In this document: piece by piece, positions 24,501 through 36,195 of the stretch | Numbering within the stretch: the stretch's first letter is position 1 | Layout of the letters: each line of letters starts with the position of its first letter | Source: Aphelocoma coerulescens | Taxonomy: Eukaryota > Chordata > Aves > Passeriformes > Corvidae | Length of the DNA: 64,000 nucleotides | Reading direction: 5' to 3' | NCBI RefSeq assembly: GCF_041296385.1 | Contig: NC_091014.1 | Coordinates: 52,160,078-52,224,077 of the forward strand | Notes under the pieces: generated by a model | What the model was told of the DNA's origin: nothing | Seen by the model: only the letters and a program-made list of their open reading frames with translations | Database searches by the model: none | Translations under genes and position numbers: made by a program

Positions 24501-27500
24501 GGTGACTGCAGGGCTGACTGTCTTGGTTTATTTCTATACCACACCTAATGTTGAAAACAAATCTTACTTATTCTCCCTTTTCTTTTAAAAAGGCATCAAA
24601 TGTAGAAGAAATAAGTTACATCTGTTACTTTGTTAAATGCACTCTTGGGTTTGATCTTTAAATTCATCTACTTGTGACATTGGTGGCTGATTTGCCTTCT
24701 CTTGAAAGCAGCAGTGTTCCTCCAAAACTGAAACAAGGTCAGTCTATTCCCAGCAACTGATCAGGTGTGCAGGTAATAACTCTGTACCTGCAGAAATGAG
24801 GGTTAGCAACTTGGCCTTAACAGCAGAAACGGTACTCAGTACATGGAAATCCTTTTTTCCAGTATATCTGGCTTAATTTTGAGCACAGGGATTATTTGCT
24901 TACAAAATATGCCCCTGAATTGCTCATACTCAGGTTCTGGCTTTTGGGATTGTTTTGGTTATGTGTGTTCTCTGCTAGTTTAAGAAGATACAACGAGGAG
25001 GGACAAAAATAGTAATTTTTGCATGTTGTATGAGTTGTGGCAAGAAATGTCTGCAATCTTACATATGTATCTGTTACTTGCACAGCATTTAGGAAGTAAG
25101 TCTATTTTAATCAGAACTCTGGACACTCTATAACCCCCCCCAACATTTTAATGTACATTTTCGACTGTGGAAAATATTATCTTACTGTTTGTCACCTGCC
25201 TGTAACTGTATTTTCTTTCCTGATAAACGTGCTAGGAAGTGAGAGGCTTTTGACAGAGCACTAAAGATATATTGCATTTGACTGCTGCCTGAGACTTCTC
25301 TGCACAGATGGATCGCAGTAGTCAACCCAAATCTAAAGAAAATTTAACGAAGTGGAAAGACCTCACTTATGTCCTATTGAATGAACTGGTGGTGGCTTCA
25401 TTTGCTCCTTTGTAGGCTTATCATCAAGAATTAGGCGTATCCCCACTGTATTTTGGTTTTTAGCTCACTTGTTATGAGCTGTCTGAAGTGATGCACTACT
25501 ATGTTGGCATCAGTGTTACGTGGGAAGATCTGGGCAGCTGTCCTGTTATTTGTCCAGTCTTTGATAATCAGGACCAAAAAGAGTTTTAATGATTTATGTG
25601 GCTTTAAAAGAAAGCCTAGCATGGTATATTGCAGAAGATCATTTCACAGAGTAATCTTGGTGTGGGAGTACTGATGAATTCTGTTAATCAGCACTGGTTG
25701 GGGGCATTCTGATATACATGCAGGAACCATTGAAAGGTGCTTACATGCTGTTGACTAACGTTAGATGATCTTGGCTCACAGTGAGGTCACAATGCAGTAG
25801 CTTCATATTTTGAGGAACTCCTATGTTAACAAAGTTCTATAAGGCTATTTCAAATGATTAAACAAGATATAAAATCTGCATTATACTTAAAAATAAGATC
25901 ATGTGAAGAAGGTAAATTGATACACTGCTTGAAATAACATGTTTCACAAATAAGTCTGAGATTTGGGTAAGAGGACCTATTGCTTCTTTCTGTTCAAGAC
26001 TTCTGTGCAGTGATTCTGTAAGTGAGGCTGTTTTTTATCAGCCACACAAGCGTATAATATGCTTCCTTTGTTCCTGCCAGGTCGAAGGCAAATTTTGATT
26101 ACTGGGCTATTGGGGAAGAAATGAATGTGTTGGAGCAGAGTGAAACTGCTTAACCTAGTGAGCGTAGTCTGCAGTGTCTAGATGGATATGCTTAGATGGC
26201 TCGACAACTACAGGCTATAAATACTTTAAAGTCATGCAGCTTTATTGAGAGAGCTGCGTGCACATGTAGCAAGAGTGTAGGTGTGACACTGGAGTAGTGA
26301 AAGCTGTGCCAGACTCTTACCTTCCCTTTGAATAAGCAACAAAGGCTTTGCATATTGTGTGTGTTGGAAAGTACTGTAAATGTGTGTAATTTGTGGCTGT
26401 TAATAGAGCACATTTTTGGAGGCAGGACTTTGCCCCTTCTGCTGGGGATGGCATTACGGATGTGTACCATCATTATGGAGGTTTGTATGATTGTGTTGTC
26501 TCTAGTTGGCAGCTGGTGCATTGTCCTCTTGGCTTTGTGCATGAGGAGTATGTACCAGCTGAAAATGTTTTCTTTAAAGGCTTCCAGTAAAAAATAAATA
26601 AAATAAATACTTTCTTTCATGTGGATATGGGTAGACTTTGAAGGCCTTATCTGTCTGAATGTATTTTATTAACAGGGCTTGTCCGGGGGACTGTTCTTGG
26701 TGGTTTTGCTGAGAACATAGCACTTATATCTAAGCACTTTACAGGGCTGTTACTATTAAGAAAGGCTATTGCAGTAGTGATTGTAATAGTTCTGTATTTA
26801 GTACATTAATGACAGAAAATGTGCTGTATGTCTTAAATTATCAGTGATGTAATCAGTCGGAGCACGTCCTATCTTTTTTTACGCCTGTTATTAATGAAAT
26901 GCCTTTTTTCTCTTTGGCAGCTGTTCTGCTGGTTATGTTATTCAAGTTAGGCTCCTTGTGAGATACTTAAAGCAACTATTGTCCTGGTGAAAACTTCTTA
27001 TTTGTTTGTCAGGGTAAATTCCAAGATTGAAAAAAATAAAAAACTGAAGAAGAAAAATATGTTCTTCCTGTTTTGAGTTAGCATATATAACTTCTGGGCT
27101 AAATAAATGTTACATGGTTGCATGAGATTATGGAGGATAAGAATTTGTGCCTTGGTTGACCTTTACTGTATCTCTGTTCTTAAAGGCATTTTACAGCATC
27201 TTGTGCTATTTCTATTCATTATATAATTTAAATTATTCTTTTTTAATAGTGAAGAAGTCTTAAGAATGTTTGCCAGCATTGTTAACATACATTAGCTTGA
27301 AAATGTAGCAGTTTTCAAGCCTATTGGTAGGGTTACAGAGAATGAATATCATCAGAGATTAAAGTTTTTGTATGATGTAATGCAGAAGAGGCTTCCTGAG
27401 ATCTTGTCCAGACTATGCAAAGTAAGTTTTGGTAAAGTTGTGTTTAAAAATTGAGTCTGAGATTCAGTGGGGGACTGAGCCTGTGAGAGGATGGAAATGT

Positions 27501-29800
27501 TGCTTTCATGAAAAGAGGATGGATGCCAAGCATGTGATAGCCAGGGCGTGCACGCAGTCTCCATAGCACGTGAATGTTGCTGATTGCAGAGCCCCAAACT
27601 GCTTATCTAGAGAAGCTGCTTTTAACATCTGCCAGTTAGAGTAGATGTTCTCTTACCTTTAGCTTGACAACTTTCCTCTATGTATGGTTTTTATTCCCTT
27701 TTCTTCCTCCTCATGTTTTCTGCCTTAAGGCCAAATGACACAAAAAAGGGAAGAAAGCAGCTTGCCTTAGGTATCCCAATTTTAGTCCTACCCCAGTAGG
27801 GCTGGAGCTTCAAACTGATGAAACATCAAAAGGAATGATACAGAAAAAGGAGGGGCTTATCCATAATAAGTCTGAACTGGACAGATTGGCACAGTGTGGC
27901 ATTCATAGAAGTGTTATTCCTGTGATATACGTAGTCTTTAAAATGCTAAAAAAGGGGAAGTTCAGCAGAACAGCAGATCTCTCTTATGACACTTAAATTA
28001 TAAGATTAGAACAGCAGTAAAGTTGAATTCCTAGAAGAAGAGAGACAAAATTTGAAGTATTAACAATTTGACAGTTCCCTTTTGATTCTAGTAATATTAT
28101 TATGTACGTCAAGCTGCATGAATCAAGGTTACAACACAAAGAGGCCTTTGAGTTAGAGGAGAGGGGCTGCGGAGACATGCAGTGCTGTGGGGTGGTTTTG
28201 TGCCTGTGTGTTCTGTAGCCCACATACACAGATAGCAGAAACCCAGATGAAAGACACTAGTGGTAGAGTTAGAGTCTTCTATAGATAACATACATGTTAA
28301 TAAAAAAAAAGCCTTGGGAGGCAGATGGGAAAGAATAGGATACCAGATCTTGCCTGCATCTCATTTGTGTGCCTGGGGGGTTTTTTTGTGAGTTTGGTGA
28401 TCTACTTGAACAAAACTTGAGTACAAAGCTAGAATTTAATTTTCAGTGGGTTCAGTTGAATGTGGCAAACACAAAACATGGCTAAATATAAAAACATAAT
28501 GTAGGCAACTCTTCCAGGAAGCCTCCAATCTGAGGAGCTGGGGTTCTGTTTCCTGGAAAAGGGCGAGCATTGTCTTAACATTCTTTCAAAGGAAGGAGTC
28601 TCTCCAGGTGGCTTTATCCATATATTTTTTCAGGAAGAGAAAACCACAAGGTGTTTCAGACATGAAATGCTTTTGTCATCTGCTAATTTGGTGGTTTTGT
28701 TTTGGTTGGTTGGTTTTGGGTTTTTTCTTTGTTTGTTTGGCTTTGGTTTTTAAAGACAGTGTATATGCACATACTTGTTCATATCGTACTTTTCTTAATG
28801 CATCTAGTAATGTGTCAGGCTTTTATAGAGGGACTAGCCAGGGTCCCCAAACAATTTTACAGCTGTGGTCCAGTCCTTGAGGGTGAGTCATAATTCCACA
28901 TACTGAATAATATGTTGAAATACATAGGAGAGCCTTCCTGGAGTTTGTTTACTTATGAGTTGATTATGTGAATGTAGATGATCATACATGGTATTCCAAA
29001 ATATATATTCTGACTGATAAACGTTTTCAGTTATGTTTCATTCAAGATAATAGAAAAGTCCTAAGGGATGAAGCTGTAGACTGTTTTGCTCAAATAGAGT
29101 GAACTTGTTTCAACTTTCCATCCTGTAAAGCAAAGCAGATGGCAGGGCGGGAAAATGCGATGTGTTGTCTTGTGTTGGTTTTCACCTAGGAGTGTAACTG
29201 GAATTACTCAGGAACTGAGCATTGAGTATGCTGGTGCCAGTTCTTTCACACATTCACATAGATTCTTTCATTGGGTTATCTTGGTTTGAGCTTTGGTCAA
29301 TTGTATCTCGAGTGTTTGCTAATAGAGATCTTTCCCAGTGTGAAACATGGACCTTGGATATCATTCCTGTGGTAAATCCAAGTGTGGTTTGAAAGTGTTG
29401 CAGGGTTCTTGTCGCATCTTTCCACATGGCAGCAGAATACTTGGATTACTCCCAGTGTTAGCCATAGGGAATAGCTGGAGGGTGAGGATTGCTCTCCTTT
29501 GCTTTGCAAATATTGTTGGAAGCTTCTCTCTTTAGGGGCACGTAAACACAGCCGATCAGTAAATGCTGGTGGGGAAATATTAATGCTGGAAATGTGCTCC
29601 AACTGGTGGTAGGCTACTGGCCTGCATTACCTAGAAGGTTGGCAGGCTGCAAGAAGAGGGGTTAAACATTGATGTACCAGGAGGTAGGAGAGAAATATTA
29701 AATTTTAATTGGTGTTAAAACAGGGAAATTGGGTGGGGTACTGGTGTGACTGGGAAGCATATTATACCTTTTTTTCCCCTCTCTTTTTCTCCATATTTAG

Positions 29801-29836
29801 GAGGGCTTTCGAGCTACCACTCTGCTGCTGAACAGC
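29801..29836 (+). other. TCF20: TCF20 exon 2, 5' UTR part
   Basis: 36 bases between the splice acceptor and the start codon. They contain no ATG and no in-frame stop. The start at 29,837 has A at -3. Confidence 0.85.
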
Positions 29837-32800
29837 ATGCAGTCCTTTCGGGAGCAAAGTAGTTATCACGGAAACCAGCAGAGCTACCCGCAGGAAGTGC
29901 ACACTTCATCCCGACTGGAAGAGTTCAGCCCCCGCCAGCAGGCCCAGATGTTCCAGAGCTTTGGAGGAGGTGCTGGCAGTGGACGTCGTGGAGCAACAGG
30001 AGCCTCTACAGCAATGCCTGGTGAGAGCTCTGGCCATCAGAGCTACCAAGGTTTCAGGAAAGAAGCAGGAGAGTTTTACTATATGGCTGCCAACAAAGAT
30101 CCAGTGGTGTCAGGAGGGCAGCAGCCGCCTCAGCGCAGGCCTTCTGGACCAGTACAGAGCTATGGGCCCCCTCAAGGGAGTAGCTTTGGGAGTCAGTATG
30201 GGAGTGAGGGACATGTGGGCCAGTTCCAAACACAGCACTCGACCCTTGGGGGTGTATCCCACTATCAACAGGATTATACTGGTCCTTTTTCTCCAGGGAG
30301 TGCCCAGTATCAGCAGCAGGCTTCTAGCCAGCAGCAGCAGGTGCAGCAGCTGAGACAGCAGATCTATCAGTCTCATCAGCCTTTACCCCAGGCTTCCAGC
30401 CAGTCTGCTTCTAGCACCTCACACTTGCAGCCAATGCAGCGTCCATCCACCCTGCCTTCCTCTGCTTCAGGCTACCAGTTACGAGTGGGTCAGTTCAGCC
30501 AACACTATCAGCCACCTTCGTCATCCTCCTCCTCCTCTTTCCCTTCCCCACAGCGTTTTGGCCAGTCAGGACAGAATTATGACGGAAGCTACAATGTGAA
30601 TTCTGGGTCGCAGTACGAAGGCCATGCTGTGGGTTCCAATGCACAGGCCTATGGGACCCAGTCAAACTACAGCTTTCAAACTCAACCGATGAAAAGCTTT
30701 GAGCAGTCTAAGCTGCCCCAAAGTGGGCAGCAGGGGCAGCAGCAGCAGCACCCACCTCAGCACGTAATGCAGTATTCAAATGCTGCCACCAAACTCTCTC
30801 TTCAAAGTCAAGTGGGACAGTACAGTCAGACTGAAGTTCCTGTAAGGTCACCGATGCAGTTCCACCAAAACTTCAGTCCAATCTCTAATCCATCTCCTGC
30901 TGCATCTGTGGTTCAGTCTCCAAGCTGCAGCTCTACCCCTTCTCCACTCATGCCAGGCGGAGAAAATCTCCAGTGTGGGCAAGGCAACATGTCCATGGGT
31001 TCTAGAAACCGAATCCTGCAGATGATGCCTCAGCTTAGTCCTACACCATCTATGATGCCAAGCCCCAATGCTCATGCAGGTGGATTCAAGGGGTTTGGAC
31101 TGGAAGGGCTGCAGGAAAAAAGGCTCACAGATCCAGGACTGAGCAGCCTGAGTGCTCTAAGTTCTCAAGTGGCGAATCTGCCCAATACAGTTCAGCACAT
31201 GTTGCTCTCGGATGCCTTGGCACCTCAGAAAAAAAGTTCCAAAAGATCATCCTCTTCCAAGAAGGCCGACAGCTGCACCAACTCAGAAGGTTCCTCCCAG
31301 GCAGAGGAACAACTCAAATCTCCCATGGCAGAGTCACTGGATGGTGGCTGTTCCAGTAGTTCAGAGGATCATGGGGAAAGGGTGAGACAGCTGAGTGGCC
31401 AGAGCACCAGCTCAGACACCACTTACAAAGGGGGTAATTTAGAGAGGCCCAACTCCTCACCAGCACAAGGCTCTCAGAATGAGCCATCAAAACTCAGCAG
31501 CAGTCCTGCAGCTAGGGAAGATGTGGCCTCCCCTGATGGGAAGGAAGCTGTGGTGGCTGTGGAAAATGCCCCAAAAGTGAATGAAAAGGCAGTTGGGGTG
31601 ATTGTCTCCCGGGAAGCCATGACAGGAAGAGTAGAAAAGTCAGGTGGACAAGATAAACCTGCACAAGATGATGCTTCCACAACCCCTCAGGCACCAGCTA
31701 GCACTAGTGGAGCAAAAGAAGCTGGGCATGCAGGAACACAGCAAGAAACTCAAGGAGGAAGTAAAGGGAGCAAAAGTGGTGATAACACTAACCATAATGG
31801 GGAGGGGAACAGCCAGCCTGGTCATGCAGTTGTTGGGCCAAATTTTCCTGCAAGAACAGAATCTTCCAAGTCCCCTGGCAGTTTAAGATACAGCTACAAG
31901 GATAATATAGCACCTGGTATACAGAGAAATATTGGTGGCTTTCCACAGTATCCTTCTGGTCAAGAAAAGGGGGATTTCCCAGGGCATAGTGAGCGCAAAG
32001 GCCGTAATGAGAAGTTTCCTAGCCTCCTACAGGAGGTTTTACAGGGGTACCACCATCATCCAGACAGAAGGTACTCTAGGAATGCACAGGAGCATTCTGG
32101 GATGGCTGGGAGTTTGGAGGGAGCCATGAGGCCAAATGTTTTAATTAGTCAAACCAATGAATTGACCAATAGAGGCCTCTTAAACAAAAGCATGGGGTCC
32201 CTCCTGGAAGGCCCTCACTGGGGTCCCTGGGACAGGAAGTCTAGCAGTGCAGCTCCAGACATGAAGCAGATAAATTTAGCTGATTACCCTATTGCTAGAA
32301 AGTTCGATGTGGAGTCTCAGTCTGCTGCCCATGAGGGGGGGGCGCTCTCAGAGAGGAGATCAGTGATCTGTGACATATCTCCATTAAGGCAACTTGTAAG
32401 AGATCCTGGCCCTCACCCCATGGGGCACATGGGTCCTGAGGCCAGAAGTGGAAGGAGTGAACGTCTTGCCCCCGGCTTGAGCCAGTCAGTAATACTCCCT
32501 GGTGGTTTAGTATCCATGGAAACAAAGATGAAAGCTCACAGTGGGCAAATAAAGGAAGAAGATTTTGAACAGTCTAAAAGCTCAGCTAGTCTCAATAATA
32601 AAAAAACAGGAGACCATTGTCATCCCGCTGGCATCAAGCATGAATCTTTTCGAGGCAATGCCAGCCCTGGAGCTGCAGTCTCCGATGCTGCTCCAGACTA
32701 CATGCCCCAGCAGGACAGCAGATCGACACAGATGAGACGAGCACCTGGCAGAACTGGAAGGGGTAAATCACCCTCTCAATATCAGGATCTTGCTGATAAG

Positions 32801-35425
32801 CTTAAAATGTCACCAGGCAGAAGCAGAGGCCCAGGGGCAGATCTGCATCACATGAACCCACACATGACACTATCTGAAAGAGTTAGCAGGGGTTCCTTGC
32901 ATTCTGTCTACCCTCAGAATTCGGAAGGCCCATCTCTGGCTTCAGCATATCACACAAATGCTAGGCCTCATGCTTTTGGTGACCCCAACCAGAGTTTGAA
33001 TTCCCAGTATCATTACAAGAGACAGATATACCAGCAACAGCAAGAAGATTACAAAGATTGGGCAAGCAGCACTGCTCAGGGTGTGATTGCTGCAGCTCAG
33101 CACAGGCAGGAAGGAGCAAGGAAGAGCCCGAGACAGCAGCAGTTTCTGGAAAGAGTAAGGAGTCCCTTAAAAAATGACAAGGATGGAATGATGTACCTTC
33201 AAGGTAGCTCTTATCATGATACTGGAAGCCAGGAAGCTGGGCGCTGTGTCATGGGGAGCGACAGTACTCAGAGCAAATGCACTGAACTGAAACATGGCAA
33301 CCAGAAGTTGCAGCATCATGAATCTGGTTGGGACCTCTCTCGGCAAACTTCTCCTGCCAAAAGCAGCGGCCCTCTTGGAGCAGCCAACCAAAAAAGGTTT
33401 TGCCCTCAAGAAAGTGATGGGCATCGACGAGAGGAATCTACAGATTTGCCCAAGCCTAGTAATGCTATGCTTAGGCTCCCTGGCCAGGAAGACCAGTCTC
33501 CTCAAAACCCATTAATTATGAGGAGGAGGGTCCGTTCTTTCATCTCGCCTATCCCTACCAAAAGACAGCCACATGATATGAAGAACAGTGGCAGTGAAGA
33601 TAAAGGGCGACTGATGACTTCAGCAAAAGAAGGAGCCGATAAAACATACAACTCCTATGCCCATTCATCTCAAAGCCAAGATGCTGGCAAGTCAGTTGCA
33701 AAGGGAGATTCCTTCAAGGACCTGCCAAGTCCTGATAATAGGAATTGCCCTGCTGTTTCCCTCACAAGCCCGGCAAAGACCAAAATATTGCCCCCAAGAA
33801 AGGGGCGAGGATTAAAACTGGAAGCTATTGTTCAAAAAATTACATCTCCCAATATTAGGAGAAGTGTTTCTACCAACAGTGCTGAAACTGGTCCAGATAC
33901 TGTCACTCTTGATGACATCCTGTCCCTCAAGAGTGGACCTGAAGGAGGAAATGTGGCTGGACATGGACCAGAGGCTGAGAAGAGAAAAGGAGAGATGTCA
34001 GATCAAGTGGGGCCAGCAATCCAGGATACAACTGGTGAAAAAACTGTTCCAAGATCTTCAGAAGAGTGGCAAAGCAGTGAGGATGATAAAAACAAAAAAG
34101 AGGTCCCTGAAACAACCAGTGGTGGTAAAGAAGGAGCAGGATCCAATGCAGCACCACCACCTTCTCAGAAGTCAGGTGGTCAGGGAAGGTCTGATGGATC
34201 TGTAAGTGGAGCTGGAACTCTGACCTTTTCTGACTCAAAAACAATTTCCCCTTCCAGTGTGTTCATTTCTGAACCAAATCCAAAGTCTGAGGAAAAAGAT
34301 GGAGATGTGACAAACATTTCACCCAAGCCAGATGGTTTCCCTCCAAAGGGATATTTCCCCTCTGGAAAGAAAAAGGGGAGGCCAATTGGGAGCGTGAACA
34401 AGCAGAAGAAGCAGCAGCAGCAACAGCAGCAGCTGCCTGTGCCCCCGCCTCCCCCACCAGTGCCATCACAGCCTGCAGAAGGGGTAGGTGCTGGTGAGCC
34501 AAAGCCCAAGAGGCAAAGGAGGGAGAGGCGAAAACCTGCAGCACAGCCACGGAAGCGGAAGCCTAGACGGGCCGCTCCAATCGTGGAGCCTCAAGAACCA
34601 GAGATCAAACTTAAATATGCTACCCAGTCTGTAGATAAAACTGACTCCAAGAATAAGTCCTTTTTCCCTTATATTCATGTGGTAAACAAGTGTGAATTAG
34701 GCGCTGTGTGCACAATCATAAATGCAGAGGAAGAGGAGCAGAACAAATTGGTGAGGGGTCGGAAAGGACAGAGATCTTCAACACCCCCTCCTAGCAATGC
34801 GGAGAGCAAAGTGCTGCCCACCTCAACTTTCATGCTGCAAGGCCCTGTAGTAACGGAGTCTTCTGTCTTGGGGCATCTGGTTTGCTGCCTGTGTGGCAAA
34901 TGGGCCAGCTATCGTAACATGGGTGACCTCTTTGGTCCTTTCTACCCCCAGGATTATGCAGCTACCTTGCCCAAGAACCCACCTCCAAAGAGGGCCACAG
35001 AAATGCAGAGCAAGGTCAAGGTACGGCACAAAAGTGCTTCTAATGGTTCCAAGACAGATACTGAAGAGGAGGAGGAACAGCAAGAACAGAAGGAACAAAG
35101 AAGCCTGGCTGCTCATCCCCGCTTTAAGAGGCGGCACCGCTCTGAGGACTGTAGTGGAGCTTCTCGGTCACTTTCAAGGGGAGCTTCTTGTAAAAAAGCA
35201 ACCACTGATGGTGGCAGTGGTGGTGAAAAGACTCCTTTAGACTCAAAACCATCTATGCCCACTTCAGAAGGTGGCACTGAGCTGGAGTTACAAATTCCTG
35301 AACTACCTCTTGACAGCAATGAATTTTGGGTCCATGAGGGTTGTATTCTCTGGGCCAATGGGATCTACCTGGTCTGTGGCAGGCTCTATGGGCTGCAGGA
35401 AGCTGTGGAGATTGCAAGAGAGATG
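29837..35425 (+). CDS. TCF20: TCF20 (SPBP/AR1), giant coding exon, residues 1-1863
   Basis: Transcription factor 20, a nuclear chromatin-associated co-regulator and paralogue of RAI1. The start is fixed by the family-typical N-terminus [21 protein letters not shown] Gln-rich segment spans about 154-175 and a Ser run about 226-233. A basic RRRVRSF is at 1229-1235, a [13 protein letters not shown]-hook-like segment at 1319-1329, an AT-hook KKKGRPIG at 1511-1518, Q7 at 1526-1532 followed by a proline run, and a basic cluster, likely an NLS, at 1556-1578. The first half of the ePHD has C1683, C1684, C1686 and W1689. After a charged low-complexity insert it resumes as WVHEGC at 1831-1836 and C1847. 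The exon ends at codon ATG (M1863) with donor ATG/GTGAGT in phase 0; reading on gives only three codons and a stop. Human TCF20 is 1960 residues and has the same layout. RAI1 is excluded because the N-terminus and the middle regions follow TCF20. Confidence 0.98.
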
Positions 35426-35655
35426 GTGAGTACCTAACCTTGCTATACAAAATTTTCTTTCATTAGCAAATATATGCCATTTGGAATACGATTTTTTCCT
35501 TGTTCTTCTCTCATTTCTTAAACAACCACCTTTCATCTTTAATAAATCTCTAGTGATGTCCTTTTGATAGCCTCATTTAGATCTCTGCCACACCTGATCA
35601 GACAAGATTGTTTGGACATCAAAAAGCTGGGTGCTTATTACCTAGTTAAAGTTCT

Positions 35656-36190
35656 TGTACTAGTTTGAAAACAAACCAGTGGGAGGTACCAAGTCAGAAT
35701 AACAATTTAATGGAAATAAAAGAAAAGGGAAAGAAAGTAAAAGAAAACACTGACAGAGTCAAGATACAACCTGAGTCCCTGTTAGGCAGGGTGGTGGTAG
35801 CAGTCTGGTAGAATGGTAGCTGCAGTCCTCTGAAGTGGTGATCCTGTAGTAGAAGGGGTCCAGTGGTGGCTGTGTAGCTCCTGTCCTCTGGAAATCCAGT
35901 GGAGAGAGTGTCTCTGGTGTTCAGAGTCCCAGATTATATCCATGATGGGATGCTTAGTTCCTCCTTCTGGGTGGAGCATCTCACAATGGGGTAATGAGTC
36001 ATGAGGCCAAGTGTTGATTAGGCTCATTAACAGAAGATAGTCCGGAGGGAGTTATCTCTGAGTCATGCAGCAGGACAATGATGGGCCATTAACAGAAAGA
36101 TAGTCTGGGGGGAGGAGGCAAGGAAACACTGCCCCACCTGATTTCAACGGCTCATGAGGATGGTAATAGAATACACCTCAACCCAGGACA
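35656..36190 (-). mobile_element. Solo LTR 1, endogenous retrovirus, antisense to TCF20
   Basis: A 535-bp element with TG...CA ends, flanked by a perfect 5-bp target duplication GTTCT (35,651-35,655 and 36,191-36,195). On the minus strand it starts TGTCCTGGGTTGAGG and has a TATA-like TATAAT (35,933-35,938) and an ATTAAA polyadenylation signal (35,706-35,711) in the correct U3-R-U5 order. No internal gag/pol sequence is attached, so it is a solo LTR left by recombination. A 5-bp duplication fits ERVL-type (class III) or some class I elements. The exact family is not assigned. Confidence 0.88.
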
Positions 36191-36195
36191 GTTCT

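Larger units (their letters stand above)
11182..29800 (+). other. TCF20: TCF20 intron 1 (GT...AG)
   Basis: Begins GTAAGG at 11,182 and ends at the acceptor TTCTCCATATTTAG (AG at 29,799-29,800), which is preceded by a long pyrimidine tract from 29,768. The 18.6-kb span is A/T-rich and T-biased on the plus strand. Apart from a CR1 copy at about 16.26-18.54 kb, I see no protein-coding or RNA gene in 11,340-16,250 or 18,545-29,800. Short A or T tracts occur at 14,662-14,676 and 21,478-21,489. A possible cryptic exon near 13,758 is listed separately. Confidence 0.7.

Noticed and set aside
28530..28580. Possible CR1 fragment (GAGGAGCTGGGGTT...CCTGGAAAAGG)
   Set aside because: Only a short stretch resembles the CR1 3' region and the flanks do not continue the match.
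29961..30353. 130-codon overlapping frame inside TCF20 exon 2, and similar ones at 33,828-34,205 and 34,893-35,240
   Set aside because: Frames shifted relative to a long conserved coding sequence; open length is explained by the low-complexity codons. No evidence of dual coding without conservation data.
29837..35425. RAI1, the paralogue, as the identity
   Set aside because: Both share MQSFRE and the ePHD, but the N-terminal and middle regions and the AT-hook [13 protein letters not shown] follow TCF20.
29837..35437. Treating the frame as a complete single-exon gene of 1866 codons
   Set aside because: The last three codons and stop are read from the intron 2 donor GTGAGT. The true continuation is the exon at 62,996.
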